The notes below the pieces were generated by a model that saw nothing but the letters and a program-made list of their open reading frames with translations, was not told where the DNA came from and made no database searches. Positions 30,419 to 41,155 of a stretch of DNA of 64,000 nucleotides are shown here, in pieces. Position 1 is the first letter of the stretch; every line of letters starts with the position of its first letter. The position numbers and the translations under genes are program-made. The DNA is from Huiozyma naganishii CBS 8797 (taxonomy: Eukaryota; Ascomycota; Saccharomycetes; Saccharomycetales; Saccharomycetaceae), in contig NC_035926.1 of the NCBI RefSeq assembly GCF_000348985.1, positions 496,001 through 560,000 on the forward strand, written 5' to 3'.

Positions 30419-33400
30419 ATGGAGTCAGATTTATTTGATGTCTTTGAGGAGAAGCCAGTGGTTGTGGAACAGAACTTAGAGGAAGAGCCTGTAGACACAT
30501 ATACCAAGAACGAGAAAAAGCACGAACTATCTGAAGATGAAGGCGTTGAAACTAAAAAGATAAGGCCAAATAAGTCTGCGGGACCCAAACCAAAGGAACC
30601 TGTTGTTCCCGTACTTGCCGACTCTTTTGAGCAAGAAGCATCCAGAGAGGTTGAAGCTATTACAACTCTAACGGCAGCCGATGAGGCAGAAGGTAAGATG
30701 AGGTTGTCCCATCAAGTGCGTCATCAAGTCGCTTTGCCTCCAAATTACGACTATAAGCCAATTGGTGAACACAAGAGAGTAAATGAAGCGAGAACCTATC
30801 CGTTCACTCTTGATCCTTTCCAAGACACTGCTATTTCTTGTATTGATAGAGGAGAATCCGTTCTAGTTTCTGCCCATACATCTGCTGGTAAAACGGTGGT
30901 TGCAGAATATGCTATTGCACAATCTTTGAGGGAAAAGCAAAGAGTAATTTACACATCTCCTATCAAGGCTTTGTCCAATCAGAAATACAGAGAACTGCTA
31001 GCTGATTTCGGTGATGTCGGTCTGATGACCGGTGATATTACCATCAACCCTGATGCTGGTTGTTTGGTCATGACCACCGAAATTCTGAGAAGTATGTTAT
31101 ACAGAGGTAGTGAAGTGATGAGGGAGGTTGCATGGGTCATTTTCGATGAAGTGCATTATATGAGAGACAAAGAGCGTGGTGTTGTTTGGGAAGAGACAAT
31201 CATTTTGTTGCCCGACAAGGTCCGTTATGTTTTCCTATCTGCCACTATCCCCAATGCTATGGAATTTGCAGAATGGATTTGCAAAATTCATTCTCAACCT
31301 TGCCACATTGTTTACACCAATTTCCGTCCTACTCCCTTGCAACATTATCTATTCCCAAGTCATGGTGATGGTATATATCTGGTCGTCGATGAGAAGAGCA
31401 CGTTTAGAGAAGAAAATTTTCAGAAAGCCATGGCTTCAATCAGTAATCAGGAAGGTGATGACCCTAATTCCGTCAATGCCAGAGGGAAAAAGGGCCAAAC
31501 ATTCAAGGGGGGTGCAGCCAAGGGTGACTCCAAAGGTGACATCTACAAGATTGTGAAAATGATTTGGAAGAAGAAATACAACCCGGTCATTGTATTTTCC
31601 TTCAGTAAGCGTGACTGTGAAGAACTAGCTTTGAAGATGTCAAAGCTGGACTTTAACTCAGACGATGAAAAAGATGCTTTGACTAAGATATTCACCAACG
31701 CCATTGCTCTGCTACCGGAAACAGATAGAGAATTACCCCAAATTAAGCACATTTTACCTTTGCTTAGAAGAGGTATCGGTATCCATCATTCTGGTTTGCT
31801 TCCAATTCTTAAGGAAGTTATTGAAATTTTATTCCAAGAAGGTTTCCTGAAGGTACTCTTTGCTACTGAAACCTTTTCTATCGGTTTAAATATGCCTGCC
31901 AAAACTGTTGTGTTCACATCTGTAAGAAAGTGGGATGGTAAACAATTCCGTTGGGTCTCAGGTGGGGAATACATTCAAATGTCAGGCCGTGCAGGTCGTC
32001 GTGGGTTAGATGATCGTGGTATAGTTATCATGATGATTGATGAAAAAATGGAGCCTCAAGTTGCCAAAGGTATGGTTAAGGGTCAAGCTGATCGTTTGGA
32101 CTCCGCATTCCATCTAGGCTACAATATGATTTTGAATTTGATGAGAGTCGAAGGTATATCTCCAGAGTTTATGCTCGAACACTCCTTCTACCAATTCCAA
32201 AATGTTGTCTCTGTACCTGTGATGGAGAAGAAACTTTTGGAGCTGGGCAAGGAAGCCGAATCTATTCATGTTGAAGATGAAGAGAATGTGAAATCGTATT
32301 ACGAACTAAGACAAACATTGGACAGCTACAACGAGGATGTTCGCCACATCATGACACACCCTGCAAATGCCTTGAGCTTTCTACAACCAGGCAGATTGGT
32401 AGAAGTGGTTGTTAATGGGACCGAAAACTATGGTTGGGGTGCTGTGGTTGATTTTGCTAAGCGTATCAATAAGCGTAATCCAACTGCCGTTTACACTGAC
32501 CATGAGTCGTACATTGTGAATGTTGTTGTCGGCACCATGTACATTGATTCTCCTGTCAACCTACTAAAACCTTTTACAACAGATTTCCCAGAAGGTATTA
32601 GACCCGCTAAAGAGGGTGAAAAATCCATGTGTGTCATTATTCCTGTTACGTTGGAGTCGATTCATGCCATTGGTAACCTGCGTCTATACATGCCAAAGGA
32701 CGTCAAAGCAAGTGGTCAAAAAGATACAGTTGGCAAATCGTTGAAGGAGGTAGAGCGCAGACATCCCAAGGGAATTCCGCTACTCGACCCGATCAAGAAC
32801 ATGAAGATTGAAGATGAGGACTTTCAAAAGCTATTAAGAAAGATTAAAGTTTTGGAAGCTAAACTGTACTCAAACCCGCTCAGTGGGTCTGCTAAGTTGA
32901 GTGAGTTGTACAACCAATTCAGCAGAAAGCATGCCATAGAAACTGATATGAGACAGTTGAAGCATAAGATCACTGAATCACAATCGGTTATCCAATTAGA
33001 CGACCTTCGTCGCCGTAAGAGAGTGTTGCGTCGTTTGGGGTTCTGTACACCAAATGATGTTATCGAGCTAAAGGGTAGAGTGGCATGCGATATTTCCAGT
33101 GGTGATGAACTGCTATTGACGGAACTAATCTTCAACGGTAATTTCAATGAGTTGAAACCGGAACAGGCTGCTGCTTTGTTGTCATGTTTCTCTTTCCAGG
33201 AACGTTGCAAAGAGGCACCAAGATTGAAACCAGAGTTAGCCGAACCCCTCAAAAATATGAGAGAACTTGCCTCGAAGATTGCGAAAATCATGAAGGATTC
33301 GAAAATGGAGGTTGTGGAAAAGGATTACGTCGAAAGTTTTAGACACGAGCTAATGGAAGTTGTTTACGAGTGGTGTAAAGGTGCCACATTCACCCAGATC

Positions 33401-33583
33401 TGTAAAATGACTGATGTTTACGAGGGATCCCTGATTAGAATGTTCAAGAGATTGGAGGAGTTGGTTAAAGAGTTGGTTGATGTTGCTAACACAATTGGAA
33501 ACACAGCATTGCGCGAAAAGATGGAAACGGTCTTGAAATTGATACATAGAGATATCGTCTCGGCTGGTTCGTTGTATTTATAA
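30419..33583 (+). CDS. MTR4: Mtr4, exosome-associated RNA helicase (TRAMP complex)
   Basis: A 1054-residue Ski2-like DExH helicase (S. cerevisiae 1073). Motif I AHTSAGKT is near residue 151, motif II DEVHYM near 243, motif III LSATIPN near 274, and motif [17 protein letters not shown] near 520. The N-terminus contains LFDVFEEKP and then [17 protein letters not shown]. The arch/KOW insertion (about 600-830, including [14 protein letters not shown]) separates it from plain helicases. The C-terminal helical domain ends [12 protein letters not shown]. In the nucleus it unwinds and feeds RNA to the exosome with Trf4/5 and Air1/2. No disruptions were seen. Confidence 0.98.
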   Translation: MESDLFDVFEEKPVVVEQNLEEEPVDTYTKNEKKHELSEDEGVETKKIRPNKSAGPKPKEPVVPVLADSFEQEASREVEAITTLTAADEAEGKMRLSHQVRHQVALPPNYDYKPIGEHKRVNEARTYPFTLDPFQDTAISCIDRGESVLVSAHTSAGKTVVAEYAIAQSLREKQRVIYTSPIKALSNQKYRELLADFGDVGLMTGDITINPDAGCLVMTTEILRSMLYRGSEVMREVAWVIFDEVHYMRDKERGVVWEETIILLPDKVRYVFLSATIPNAMEFAEWICKIHSQPCHIVYTNFRPTPLQHYLFPSHGDGIYLVVDEKSTFREENFQKAMASISNQEGDDPNSVNARGKKGQTFKGGAAKGDSKGDIYKIVKMIWKKKYNPVIVFSFSKRDCEELALKMSKLDFNSDDEKDALTKIFTNAIALLPETDRELPQIKHILPLLRRGIGIHHSGLLPILKEVIEILFQEGFLKVLFATETFSIGLNMPAKTVVFTSVRKWDGKQFRWVSGGEYIQMSGRAGRRGLDDRGIVIMMIDEKMEPQVAKGMVKGQADRLDSAFHLGYNMILNLMRVEGISPEFMLEHSFYQFQNVVSVPVMEKKLLELGKEAESIHVEDEENVKSYYELRQTLDSYNEDVRHIMTHPANALSFLQPGRLVEVVVNGTENYGWGAVVDFAKRINKRNPTAVYTDHESYIVNVVVGTMYIDSPVNLLKPFTTDFPEGIRPAKEGEKSMCVIIPVTLESIHAIGNLRLYMPKDVKASGQKDTVGKSLKEVERRHPKGIPLLDPIKNMKIEDEDFQKLLRKIKVLEAKLYSNPLSGSAKLSELYNQFSRKHAIETDMRQLKHKITESQSVIQLDDLRRRKRVLRRLGFCTPNDVIELKGRVACDISSGDELLLTELIFNGNFNELKPEQAAALLSCFSFQERCKEAPRLKPELAEPLKNMRELASKIAKIMKDSKMEVVEKDYVESFRHELMEVVYEWCKGATFTQICKMTDVYEGSLIRMFKRLEELVKELVDVANTIGNTALREKMETVLKLIHRDIVSAGSLYL

Positions 33584-33868
33584 GACGGGTTTCTCATATT
33601 ATTCTTTTTTTAGTATTGATAGAGTGTATAAATGTATGTATAGTATATACCGGGTTGGTATCCCAAGATTGATCTCGCAGTGCGTCGCAGAATATTTTAA
33701 CTTCCCATCTCTCTTAATTTATTATTTAATTTTTTTTCCAGATCACATCTCTTCTACTACAACTTTTGAAGGGGCTGGGAAAAAGCTTGGTACTAGAACG
33801 TTGCTACGGGGTATTCGATAACAGATTGATTAAGGCATACCTTACTGGTAGCTCTTTTGCATTTGGGT

Positions 33869-35194
33869 ATGAGCTTACCACCATCTAGAATACCTTCTCT
33901 TTACAAAGACTTTAGAAGTTTGGAAAATTTAAACTCTGATGGGTATAAGGCAAATATCGAGACATGGAAGGAATTCTTTAACCGAAAGTACCTTTTTGAC
34001 AAGGTAGTATTTAGATGTGGGGAGAGCTTACTGCAAAATCTGTCTTTAGAGAATTATGGGAGACCGAAAAGTATCGACGTTGTGCTTGATCAATTGGTTG
34101 CGAATGGCTCTATCAAGTGCTTGGACCTGTTCCTTAACGAGAATAGCGCTGTGGAAGGGAAGTCCAACGGGTTTTCCAATTACTTCAAGTGGTTTGGTTT
34201 AAAATTCACCCGTTCACGGTCGTTTACTACGCGGCAGAACGAGGGAACGTCATACTTGAAAGAGGTTAAATTCATTTCTATGAATGCTCTAGAAAAGCAG
34301 TATCAAATGATATATAATAGAATACGAGAGAGGATAACAAAATATGCGACAGGTATCACCGATATTGTATTCAATGTGCCCCAGTTTTGGACAAAACTGG
34401 GTATGGATGACATGTTTCCTTCGGATAGTGAGAGCTTGGATGTCATACTGTTTTATTTGGAGAACAAACGGCACGTTATTGAACGTGAGGGGGGAGTTAT
34501 TAAGCTTGTTGACCCTGTTCTTGTCGGGGATCTTTCCGGAGATTTTTCCTCCAATATTACAGAAAATGATAGGCGTATCGTGGATGTTAAAAATGGGATC
34601 GACAACATTGAGACTCAGATTGCAAAACTGAGGAAAGAGATAGGTGCACTGCAGTCCAGAGAAGATGATGCCTCATTCAAACTACTAAGCGAAAATTCCC
34701 GTAAGCAGCACAAGCGGTCAAAACTGCTCTCTTTGAAATACTTGAACAGACTGCATCAGTACTTGGATAATTTGAAAACTGTGAAAAGTCAGATAGACAA
34801 TTGTTTGACAAATCAATTGATCTTTGATACTTTAACCGACTCGAAAGAGGTTATCAGTTCGATAAATAAGTACGTTGGTTCCATTGACAAGGTTGGGCAG
34901 CTGATGGATGAGTTGAATGAAGAGAATGAGAAGACAGAGGAGATTGGCGATGCATTGGCCAATACAAACACCACAAGGGAGGATGCTGTGAATGAGGAAT
35001 TGGAAAAAGAGTTGTTGGAACTACAAGAGGAAGAATTGAAGACCAGTGACGATAAGGCAGTGGAGAAAGTGACTGAAAAATTTCATGATTTGGACATTAA
35101 AGGGAAGAAACTTCCCGATTTACAAGATGTATCTGACAGTAGAGTGTCGCCCGATATCGAGGAAGCCGAAAAACATCTAATTCCTGAATCATAA
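33869..35194 (+). CDS. CHM7: Chm7, ESCRT-III-like nuclear envelope quality-control protein
   Basis: A 441-residue protein close in length to S. cerevisiae Chm7 (450) and in the same slot between MTR4 and UBX6. The N-terminal half (SRIPSLYKDFRSLENLN, KCLDLFLNENS) is the winged-helix/ESCRT-II-like part. The C-terminal half is helical and charged (about residues 225-420), like Snf7, with acidic text near 395-405 that could be an ESCRT interaction motif. Chm7 is recruited by Heh1/Heh2 to seal or survey the nuclear envelope. The ORF opens at a TTG (33857); I use the ATG at 33869. Confidence 0.87.
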   Translation: MSLPPSRIPSLYKDFRSLENLNSDGYKANIETWKEFFNRKYLFDKVVFRCGESLLQNLSLENYGRPKSIDVVLDQLVANGSIKCLDLFLNENSAVEGKSNGFSNYFKWFGLKFTRSRSFTTRQNEGTSYLKEVKFISMNALEKQYQMIYNRIRERITKYATGITDIVFNVPQFWTKLGMDDMFPSDSESLDVILFYLENKRHVIEREGGVIKLVDPVLVGDLSGDFSSNITENDRRIVDVKNGIDNIETQIAKLRKEIGALQSREDDASFKLLSENSRKQHKRSKLLSLKYLNRLHQYLDNLKTVKSQIDNCLTNQLIFDTLTDSKEVISSINKYVGSIDKVGQLMDELNEENEKTEEIGDALANTNTTREDAVNEELEKELLELQEEELKTSDDKAVEKVTEKFHDLDIKGKKLPDLQDVSDSRVSPDIEEAEKHLIPES

Positions 35195-35316
35195 GGGGAT
35201 AATTTTCTTTTGAAGCAAGATGAGACTTTCAACTCACAGTTAAATACATAATGCATTATATATATATAAACATCGGGGGAAATGTGTATACTCTATACTA
35301 AACTTTGATGTTATAA

Positions 35317-36615
35317 TCATTTATTTTTATCGTCATCATCCCTCTTTTCCAGTTTCACTGCGTTACCATTGTACGTTTCCTTCTCCTCATCCTCATCACG
35401 CTCGTCGTTTGTGTTGTGGAACTGGACGACGTTGGGGGATACCGGTCTTGAGTTCAGATTTACGCTCGAGGATCCTCCGTCCAATGCGAGATGCGTTGTC
35501 GACGTGGAGTTATGACCGAGGAAGTTGGGCATGGGTTCGTAAAGGCAATTACCGGAGAGCCCTTCTGTACCGCCCTCTGGAGCCGTGTTCCACCACGACG
35601 AGAAATTACTGTATACTTTCCCGAAAAGGCCCGGGTTATCCACCTCGACAACGTGCAGTCTCCTTGCCCTTATATCCAGTGGTTTCAACAGCAATGACGA
35701 CCTTGGTTCCAGTTCCAATTCGGTAAGGGTTTTCAACTCGTCAGATTCTTGGAAAGTGAACCGTGGTACGTTTCTGTGAAATGCATAGGGCACGGTCCCG
35801 TCGGTTCTGTTCGCGTCGACCCATGTCCTGACATCGTTCAACGTATCTTTAGACGAAAAGGTGTTCTTCAAGTTGGTGCTATCCGTCAATTTGATTTGCA
35901 AAATACACGTCTCCTTATTGAGTATACTTCTGTTCTTGATGTTATCATGGATGTTGGTATCCAGCACGGAGGCCACCTCTGGTTCTTCCTGCTGTTCAGC
36001 CTGAGTAGCCGCATGCCACATATGTTCTCTAGCTTTCCTCTCCTCTTTATCCGCCTGCACAAGTCTCAAGATCCTGTCCCGCTCCTCCATCGCGAGTTTC
36101 CTCTCACGTGTTACCTCCTTCTGGTAACTTTCGCGCGCCGTTCGCTGCACTTGTTCTTTGAAAGTTTCGTTCTTCTTCGGCTGTTCATGAACTGGTGTCT
36201 CGTTAGAACCGGCAAGTACCGGTGCAGGATTCTTCGTTTTTGAAGCGATTTCATCAAGAGTAGCGACCAACTTCCCCCAATTTGCATCTCCATCAGCACC
36301 CTCCAAAATCAACTTGATCTGGCCCTGGTGTACGAGGTAAACACTAGGTGTCTTAACATTTGGGAACAACTGTTCAAAATACCCAAACTGCTGACTGCCC
36401 TTAACGAGCTTAAGCCACACGGAAACCCGCTTCAGCTTCTCCAAATCCTGCTCATCGGTCTTGAACCACTGGTTCAACCACTGGTCGTCACTTTCAGCAC
36501 CATCTGAGGCAGAAACGGGGCCCACAGCGTTGTAAACAACCAGGCACAACCCTCTCTCGTTAGCCAGTCGTACGGCCTCCTCTACCGAGCCCGTGAAAAG
36601 ATCTTCCAGTGTCAT
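35317..36615 (-). CDS. UBX6: UBX-domain Cdc48 cofactor (Ubx6/Ubx7)
   Basis: A 432-residue protein with an N-terminal UAS/thioredoxin-like region (LEDLFTGSVEEAVRLANERG, then FPNVKTPSVYLVHQGQ). A highly charged coiled coil follows (about residues 155-215, KEVTRERKLAMEERDRILRL). The C-terminal UBX domain runs about 235-330 (CILQIKLTDSTNLKNTF ... ELEPRSSLLLKPLD). S. cerevisiae Ubx6 (YJL048C) and Ubx7 are paralogues that bind the AAA ATPase Cdc48. Position next to CHM7 and RTT101 gives the UBX6 slot; an unduplicated genome would have one gene for both. I use the ATG at 36615 because the open frame further up begins at a TTG. Confidence 0.9.
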   Translation of the reverse strand: MTLEDLFTGSVEEAVRLANERGLCLVVYNAVGPVSASDGAESDDQWLNQWFKTDEQDLEKLKRVSVWLKLVKGSQQFGYFEQLFPNVKTPSVYLVHQGQIKLILEGADGDANWGKLVATLDEIASKTKNPAPVLAGSNETPVHEQPKKNETFKEQVQRTARESYQKEVTRERKLAMEERDRILRLVQADKEERKAREHMWHAATQAEQQEEPEVASVLDTNIHDNIKNRSILNKETCILQIKLTDSTNLKNTFSSKDTLNDVRTWVDANRTDGTVPYAFHRNVPRFTFQESDELKTLTELELEPRSSLLLKPLDIRARRLHVVEVDNPGLFGKVYSNFSSWWNTAPEGGTEGLSGNCLYEPMPNFLGHNSTSTTHLALDGGSSSVNLNSRPVSPNVVQFHNTNDERDEDEEKETYNGNAVKLEKRDDDDKNK

Positions 36616-37385
36616 ATCAACGTGGCAGTAACCAAAAAGCAACGCAATACCTCTCTCACAGATTCAGTAAACAGCCCGCTCTGCCCTTCCAAGAAACTCC
36701 GAAGTTCTAGTCTCTTGTTCAGCTTCAAACTTCAGATCCGTTAAAACTTCTCGAAACGGTCGTGACGTTTCCTTATTTAAAGGTCCCAAAAAGGTCGCTT
36801 CGTACGAGGTGGGGGGGGTCTACAGTTACAGTGACAACAACAGCAACAACTACACTTCAATTGCTGTGCTACAAGTAGACGGTCCGAGGCAAGAGTAAGA
36901 ATGGTTACGGTGTGTCTGTACAGTTCAGATAGGAGCGAAAGACTATATTCGATGTTTTTGTTTATCTTCACTTTAAAGAAATCAGTTGAACTATGCACTG
37001 TTTGATTCTCATCACTATAGTACAGACATTGGCAAAAGGTACAATACTAGAGGGGCTTTGCAGTTATGTGTGTGTGTGTGTGTCGACATGTGGAACAGCA
37101 GCAACACCTGCTACTACCATTCACAATTGGACACGTGCAGAGAGAAGTGAATACCTCTTTCTGTTTACATATATCTCTAGAGGGTAAGAATGGACGGCTT
37201 CGCCAAACCTGCCCCAACTTCCCTGTGCGGCCAGAAGATATAACGGAAATCTCTCGTCGTCGTCGTCGATACTTAATTGCCTTTTATATGAAATATTTTC
37301 TGTTCGCTACAAATTTCTTTTGACCTCGAGAATCTTTTTCAATTTTGACGTTTAGGGCTTCGCGATGAGCGCAAAGTACCACGCG
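36616..37385. other. Intergenic, UBX6 promoter to RTT101 3' end
   Basis: 770 bp without a recognisable gene. It contains a short (TG)n microsatellite at 37067-37083, a (CGT)n-like run at 37255-37268 and a G run at 36810-36817. The two short plus-strand frames over the microsatellite show no conserved feature. Confidence 0.5.
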
Positions 37386-39794
37386 TCAGAGGGTCAATTT
37401 GTAGTGGCCCATGGACTCTGAGAGCAGCCTGTCCCTCTGTAGTAGTTCCAGGGCGTCCTTGAACTCCCCTACACTGAAACCTTGCAGTTGCGTGCGCGTC
37501 CCGGCGTGCAATGCGTCATAGTCCAGCCCTGCGGTGCTCGACTTGAGTACCCGGGCTATCGCCGCCTTCAATAGTTCGCGCTGCCACACAGCGCTCGAGC
37601 CTTCAGGGTGTTCCGCGGTTGCGCTCCGGTGGAGCCGCTTCCGTGGACCCGTAGCTTTCGAGGGTCGCGGCAGTGTGACCCGCAACTTGCCGTCTTTAAC
37701 TTTGGTCACGTCCGGGGTGAAATCCGCGTTTAGAGAGTACATGGGAGCGCCCACCGCTGTAGAAGTGGGTGGTATAACCATGCCGATACCGACAAAAGAA
37801 TTCAATGCAGACTGTACAACGGTCTCTTCGACGTTCAGTTGCTTGGAGAGAGCTGCTACAGTCACTGTGTCCTCCTCGTTGAATCCGTCCAAGACACATG
37901 CTTGCAACACGGTTAGTTGTAAAACGAGTGGCGCCGCCGTTTGCGGGTCCAGAAAAAGAGATTCCATTTCGCAGTGGTGCAAATGGTACTGGGGCTCGAA
38001 ATGTTTCAGTTTGTTGCTCGAGTCCCTCTCGGAGACGTACGCCAGCGCCTCCTGCCATAACCTCTCCATGTCCTCCGGTAACCGCAGTGCGGCTAGATCG
38101 TCGCTATGGCTCGTTTGGAACAATGCGGGGACTTTATTTCTCTGCAGAACTATCGGCTCGACAATACTGGCCGGGTTTGCATGTTCGAAAGCTACCGTAG
38201 CTTCCATGGCCTTCTTGATATTGTATCTCAAATCCGCTAACCTGTCCATCTCATCACATTGGCCAAATGTCTTGGTGAAATCGTCAAGGAGATTCATTTC
38301 AAACCTATCTTCGTCATTAATCCGTCGTTCAAGCGCCGAGCCATTCAGTAGAAATTTCCGGAAGAGAGAGTTCCCGTATATGTCCAGCACGGTCTCCTTC
38401 ATCTTCAACTTTTTTGCAAAAGTAATCAAGTTTTCCCTAACGGTATCTGTAGTCCTCCAACGGTTAGCAAAATCGGTAAACTTGTGATTTGGCCCTGCGG
38501 GACCCTTCTCTGCCAATCGTCTCATTTCTGATTCAATGAATTTCACAAACGTTTGCATAAATTTCATCTCTCCACCAAAATGATGGCATATGCATTCTTT
38601 GAATATATTGAGGCAATCTTCCGATGGTGAAAGCAAAATGAGGCACATGAGCAACCTATCGAAGATTTTCAATAGATTTCTGGAGGAAGATTTGGACTCT
38701 TCAGCCAACTCTTGGTTAATCACACGCCGTACTGCCTCTTTGAAAAAATCCTGTCTTCCATAAAGGGAGAACACTTTCTCCAATACTCGGAAATTTTGCG
38801 CCTCAGATGATCTCAAAACATCGATGTCTTGCCCAATATATATTACCTGATGGAAATACTTGGGGAGAGACTCTTCGTTCAGGAACAGCTGGTTGACAAT
38901 CAGCTGAGATACCGAATTCATGAGAGATGGTGCTATCATCTTAGCCAAGAGGCAATTATTGTAGAACTCTTCGTGATAGTAGGTAAACATAGAAAAGTAC
39001 TGGTTCTCCTCCATCTGTCTCCTTTTCAAATGTTCCGAAACGTTCATTAGGAACAATTCCTGTACAAGCCTACCTTGAACACGTATGTTATGCTGGTATA
39101 TCAACTCCAGGGGAGTCTTCAGGAAACCTCTGAAGTATTCGTTATTGTCCACTTCCAGACACCGCATCTCAGCAATCAGCTGGACAACGTATCTATCAAA
39201 TATTTCCTCGGTCCCAAGAGCCTCTCTTATGGATTGTAATAGTACACCCGTAGAATAAAATTCAAAAGACTTCTCCCTTGGGATGTCTTTGGCGATTCTC
39301 CGATGATTTATAAACACGTAAGGTACTACTGAAAATAGAACTTTCATTGTGGTGTCGTATCCCTTGTATAAACTTGCCCATAATTCCCAAAGTTTAGCAT
39401 CGAAGGGCGGCCTCGCACTGTGATCAACCACTATACAAATCTTCATTATGGGTGCAAATTTCGCTACCAACAAATCAATCGCTCGTCGTAGTTTCAATTG
39501 GCAGTACTTCCAAAATGCAGCAATAACCTTACTCTGAGTCAATGGATTCGTCGACGACGATCCGTATATTTTACTGCTCACCACAATCCTGCATAACCTC
39601 GCGTTCTTGGTAAAGTGTGATCGCGTTTGGTACTCTAGCATACCAGCAATAGATTCGCTGAAATTATACGGATCTGCGCCATCAATCGTATAAAATACCT
39701 TGTCAAGGAAAACATCCACTTTTGCTAAGGCAGGACCTGCAACTCCATTCTCATAAAGAATCGATACGGGATCTAAAGCAGCAGCAGCATCCAT
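37386..39794 (-). CDS. RTT101: Rtt101, cullin of a replication-linked ubiquitin ligase
   Basis: An 802-residue cullin (S. cerevisiae 842) in the YJL047C position. The N-terminal helical repeats span about residues 1-400. The cullin homology domain follows (RLMCLILLSPSEDC, then FANRWRTTDTVRENLITFAK). The C-terminal winged-helix/neddylation region reads LLKAAIARVLKSSTAGLDYD and ends LLSESMGHYKLTL; the Lys in VLKSS is the expected Rub1 acceptor. With Mms1/Mms22 it forms a ligase that helps forks pass damage and modifies histone H3. No breaks were seen. Confidence 0.93.
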   Translation of the reverse strand: MDAAAALDPVSILYENGVAGPALAKVDVFLDKVFYTIDGADPYNFSESIAGMLEYQTRSHFTKNARLCRIVVSSKIYGSSSTNPLTQSKVIAAFWKYCQLKLRRAIDLLVAKFAPIMKICIVVDHSARPPFDAKLWELWASLYKGYDTTMKVLFSVVPYVFINHRRIAKDIPREKSFEFYSTGVLLQSIREALGTEEIFDRYVVQLIAEMRCLEVDNNEYFRGFLKTPLELIYQHNIRVQGRLVQELFLMNVSEHLKRRQMEENQYFSMFTYYHEEFYNNCLLAKMIAPSLMNSVSQLIVNQLFLNEESLPKYFHQVIYIGQDIDVLRSSEAQNFRVLEKVFSLYGRQDFFKEAVRRVINQELAEESKSSSRNLLKIFDRLLMCLILLSPSEDCLNIFKECICHHFGGEMKFMQTFVKFIESEMRRLAEKGPAGPNHKFTDFANRWRTTDTVRENLITFAKKLKMKETVLDIYGNSLFRKFLLNGSALERRINDEDRFEMNLLDDFTKTFGQCDEMDRLADLRYNIKKAMEATVAFEHANPASIVEPIVLQRNKVPALFQTSHSDDLAALRLPEDMERLWQEALAYVSERDSSNKLKHFEPQYHLHHCEMESLFLDPQTAAPLVLQLTVLQACVLDGFNEEDTVTVAALSKQLNVEETVVQSALNSFVGIGMVIPPTSTAVGAPMYSLNADFTPDVTKVKDGKLRVTLPRPSKATGPRKRLHRSATAEHPEGSSAVWQRELLKAAIARVLKSSTAGLDYDALHAGTRTQLQGFSVGEFKDALELLQRDRLLSESMGHYKLTL

Positions 39795-40115
39795 ACTCCT
39801 ACAAAAGTAAAATAATACACGTCAACTGCTGTTCCAACTGACCTTATAGCACCAACTTCCACCCGTGAAAGAAACGGAAAGCAAGGGTCTTACCGCCACT
39901 AAACCAACGACTCCTAACGTTTCACCATTTCCTTCAAAGTCGTCGTTATTACTTAATATGTATTTTTCCATATTTAAAATTCTTTGAAGAATCGCCGATG
40001 AGATGAGATCGACGTGAGTTATCATGAGCTCAAGGCGGTGTACATAGGGCATGCAGGGGTCAATTGAAGAGGGGAATGAGGCTGGATTGTGAGAGGTTGT
40101 GGTCGTCCACATATT
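39795..40115. other. Intergenic, RTT101 promoter, with an unassigned small frame
   Basis: A 96-codon ATG frame (40112-39822, minus strand) fills nearly the whole 321-bp gap. Its translation has no feature I recognise, and it overlaps the only place the RTT101 promoter can be, so it is probably fortuitous. Confidence 0.3.
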
Positions 40116-40955
40116 CTATAAATCCGTTATGTAATACAGCATGTCATCGCATCTCCTGCTTTTAAACTTCCTACCAGCACGATCGCTACTTCTGTACTTG
40201 AATCGGTCGCCCAAAATGCTGTACTCTAACGCATCTGTATCGTTTAAAGGTATTTGAAAGTTGAACACTGTGCCTTGTTTTGGGATGCATTTCACTTCGT
40301 CCGTTAGTTTCCCCTGTGTGACAATTATGAAGTGTTTCTGACTGTCCCAAATGACAATCCCTCGAATACCCACCATGTTCTTGTTCCGGCTTTTGGCGAC
40401 TTTGATGAGACACCCGTTGTATTCCGCCATGGAAAGTTTCAATAAGGCGGCAGACCCATTGATGGATAACTTGGACGTATCTTCGATTGCGGTTTCCACA
40501 GGGAGCCCCAAGAGCTCCTTTATGTACCCAACCCACAGGTCTTTATGCATTGGTTCGAATTCACCGTAGTGGGGCAGTTGACTCCAAAGTTCCGGATTAT
40601 TTTCCTTCAAATATAATTCCAGTTCTTGCTTCTCCGTAATATCGTTCTCATAAGAGGTTTTTTTGGCCCGTTGAACGGCTCTTTTCAGACCTGTGATATA
40701 CGCTTTCATTGCAATTTTAGCATTCTTAGACACACTCTTGTAATTCGGGTGTCTGATTTTGTTGTTCGTCGAGGTAATATTCTCTGCTGTCAGTTTCAGT
40801 TTACTCCTGTTATGCTTCAGTCGTGAGGAGAGTCCACCGTCTGTGGGTAAGACCAGGAGTGTCTCTCGTAGTCGGTTTTCCTCGATTGGCTTATCTGGAT
40901 TGATAAAACTTTTGGTAAACAGACAGCTCTTGATAAATTCTTGTGCTCGATCCAT
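40116..40955 (-). CDS. POP4: Pop4, subunit of RNase P and RNase MRP
   Basis: A 279-residue protein, the same length as S. cerevisiae Pop4 (YBR257W). The C-terminal Rpp29/archaeal p29 fold is visible: LLKLSMAEYNGCLIKVAKSR, IVIWDSQKHFIIVTQ and the strand pattern to RFKYRSSDRAGRKFKSRRCDD. The basic N-terminal part (GLKRAVQRAKK) contacts RNA. It is required for tRNA 5' maturation and pre-rRNA A3 cleavage. In S. cerevisiae it lies on chromosome II, on the segment paired with this YJL segment, so its place here between RTT101 and AIM22 is informative about ancestral order. It is divergent from AIM22. Confidence 0.95.
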   Translation of the reverse strand: MDRAQEFIKSCLFTKSFINPDKPIEENRLRETLLVLPTDGGLSSRLKHNRSKLKLTAENITSTNNKIRHPNYKSVSKNAKIAMKAYITGLKRAVQRAKKTSYENDITEKQELELYLKENNPELWSQLPHYGEFEPMHKDLWVGYIKELLGLPVETAIEDTSKLSINGSAALLKLSMAEYNGCLIKVAKSRNKNMVGIRGIVIWDSQKHFIIVTQGKLTDEVKCIPKQGTVFNFQIPLNDTDALEYSILGDRFKYRSSDRAGRKFKSRRCDDMLYYITDL

Positions 40956-41155
40956 TTCGGTTACTGCTAATATAGTGCTATATTAGATTATGTGGATAAT
41001 GATCTCTTACCAATTTACCCATGTGTCCCAGAACCTCCAAATCTTTTGACGTCTTTAATAAATATGGATGTATTTTTTCGAATATTTATTCGAGCTTCTG
41101 CTTTAAAGCAAGAAGTGTAAGCACTGCTGATCTTCTAACAGGAAATGTAGGTGGG

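Noticed and set aside
37067..37187. Plus-strand frames over the TG microsatellite
   Set aside because: Driven by the repeat; no conserved protein text.
39822..40112. 96-codon minus-strand frame between RTT101 and POP4 as a gene
   Set aside because: Unrecognised and occupies the only possible RTT101 promoter; kept only as a note in the intergenic entry.
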